Part shown: positions 63,611 through 64,000 of the stretch, one piece after another
How positions within the stretch are numbered: position 1 is the stretch's first letter
Layout: each line of letters starts with the position of its first letter
NCBI RefSeq assembly: GCF_965638725.1
Contig: NC_134960.1
Coordinates: forward strand, 126,501-190,500
Source of the DNA: Aptenodytes patagonicus
Taxonomy: Eukaryota; Chordata; Aves; Sphenisciformes; Spheniscidae
Reading direction: 5' to 3'
Length of the DNA: 64,000 bases
Notes under the pieces: model-generated
The model's database searches: none
Seen by the model: only the letters and a program-made list of their open reading frames with translations
Told to the model about the DNA's origin: nothing
Position numbers and translations under genes: made by a program

Positions 63611-64000
63611 CTGCCAACAACAAACAGTTTGAACATAAAAATTAAGGTCTTTTGAGGTAATAGAATCATTAGTTTTTAAGGGACAGCTCTTCTTGGATGG
63701 CTCTCAGAGACTGACAAACCAAAAAAAAAGTAAAATTAGGAAAAACATTGCTGAACATGCCAGGAGGCACTAGCTATGTAAAAGCTGTTGCAAAACTTCC
63801 ATTGCAATTATCAGCTACATGACGCTTGACAGCTAGCTCTCCAACTGACCAATATAGAGAGGAACTAGGACTTTTTGAATGCAGATGGAGGTTAGTGTAA
63901 GCACCTGGAAAAGCAGGGAAACAAATGCAAATACATGACAGGGCAGCGAAAGGAGGAAGACAAGAATATGAAAGTGGAACAGTAAAAAAAAAAATTAATC

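Overview
The window is vertebrate nuclear DNA, almost certainly from a bird. Its genes are split into many short exons with GT-AG introns. The repeats are CR1 LINEs and avian-type endogenous-retrovirus LTRs, with no Alu or L1 sequence, and there is one sharp CpG island. The two LTR families look like those common in Neoaves, but the species cannot be fixed from this window.

Both genes lie on the minus strand. REEP2 occupies about 1-12,150: all 8 coding exons can be placed (ATG at 12,116, stop at 772), giving an intact 265-residue ER-shaping protein. Its promoter is a CpG island at about 11,430-12,475. Upstream, across about 6 kb of sequence in which I recognise nothing definite, lies KDM3B, an H3K9 demethylase. 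Its last 21 coding exons (63,610 down to the stop at 19,549) are all readable with continuous phase and encode 1,593 residues. They include the C6 zinc finger, an LxxLL box and a JmjC domain with all three iron ligands. The N-terminal part, roughly 180 residues by comparison with the human protein, lies beyond the right edge. The order KDM3B then REEP2 on one strand is the same as at human 5q31.

Region by region: 1-771 is REEP2 3' UTR. 772-12,116 is REEP2, with CR1 copies in intron 7 and an ancient CR1/L3-like LINE relic in intron 2. 11,430-12,475 is the CpG island. 12,480-18,290 is intergenic. 18,300-19,548 is KDM3B 3' UTR with three candidate poly(A) signals. 19,549-64,000 is KDM3B. Its introns hold a solo LTR at 22.0-22.6 kb, another LTR family at 31.26-32.34 kb, a long antisense CR1 at 33.4-35.9 kb, a CR1 at 40.3-41.0 kb, a near full-length sense CR1 at 44.9-48.76 kb interrupted by an antisense CR1, and an older copy of the first LTR family at 50.4-51.0 kb.

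I found no evidence of a new biological system. The items most worth a second look are the CR1 copies that still carry the ORF1 esterase region, the nested and opposed CR1s within KDM3B introns, the two same-orientation LTRs flanking the demethylase exons, a 54-nt pure polypyrimidine tract at a REEP2 splice acceptor, and several perfect short inverted repeats.
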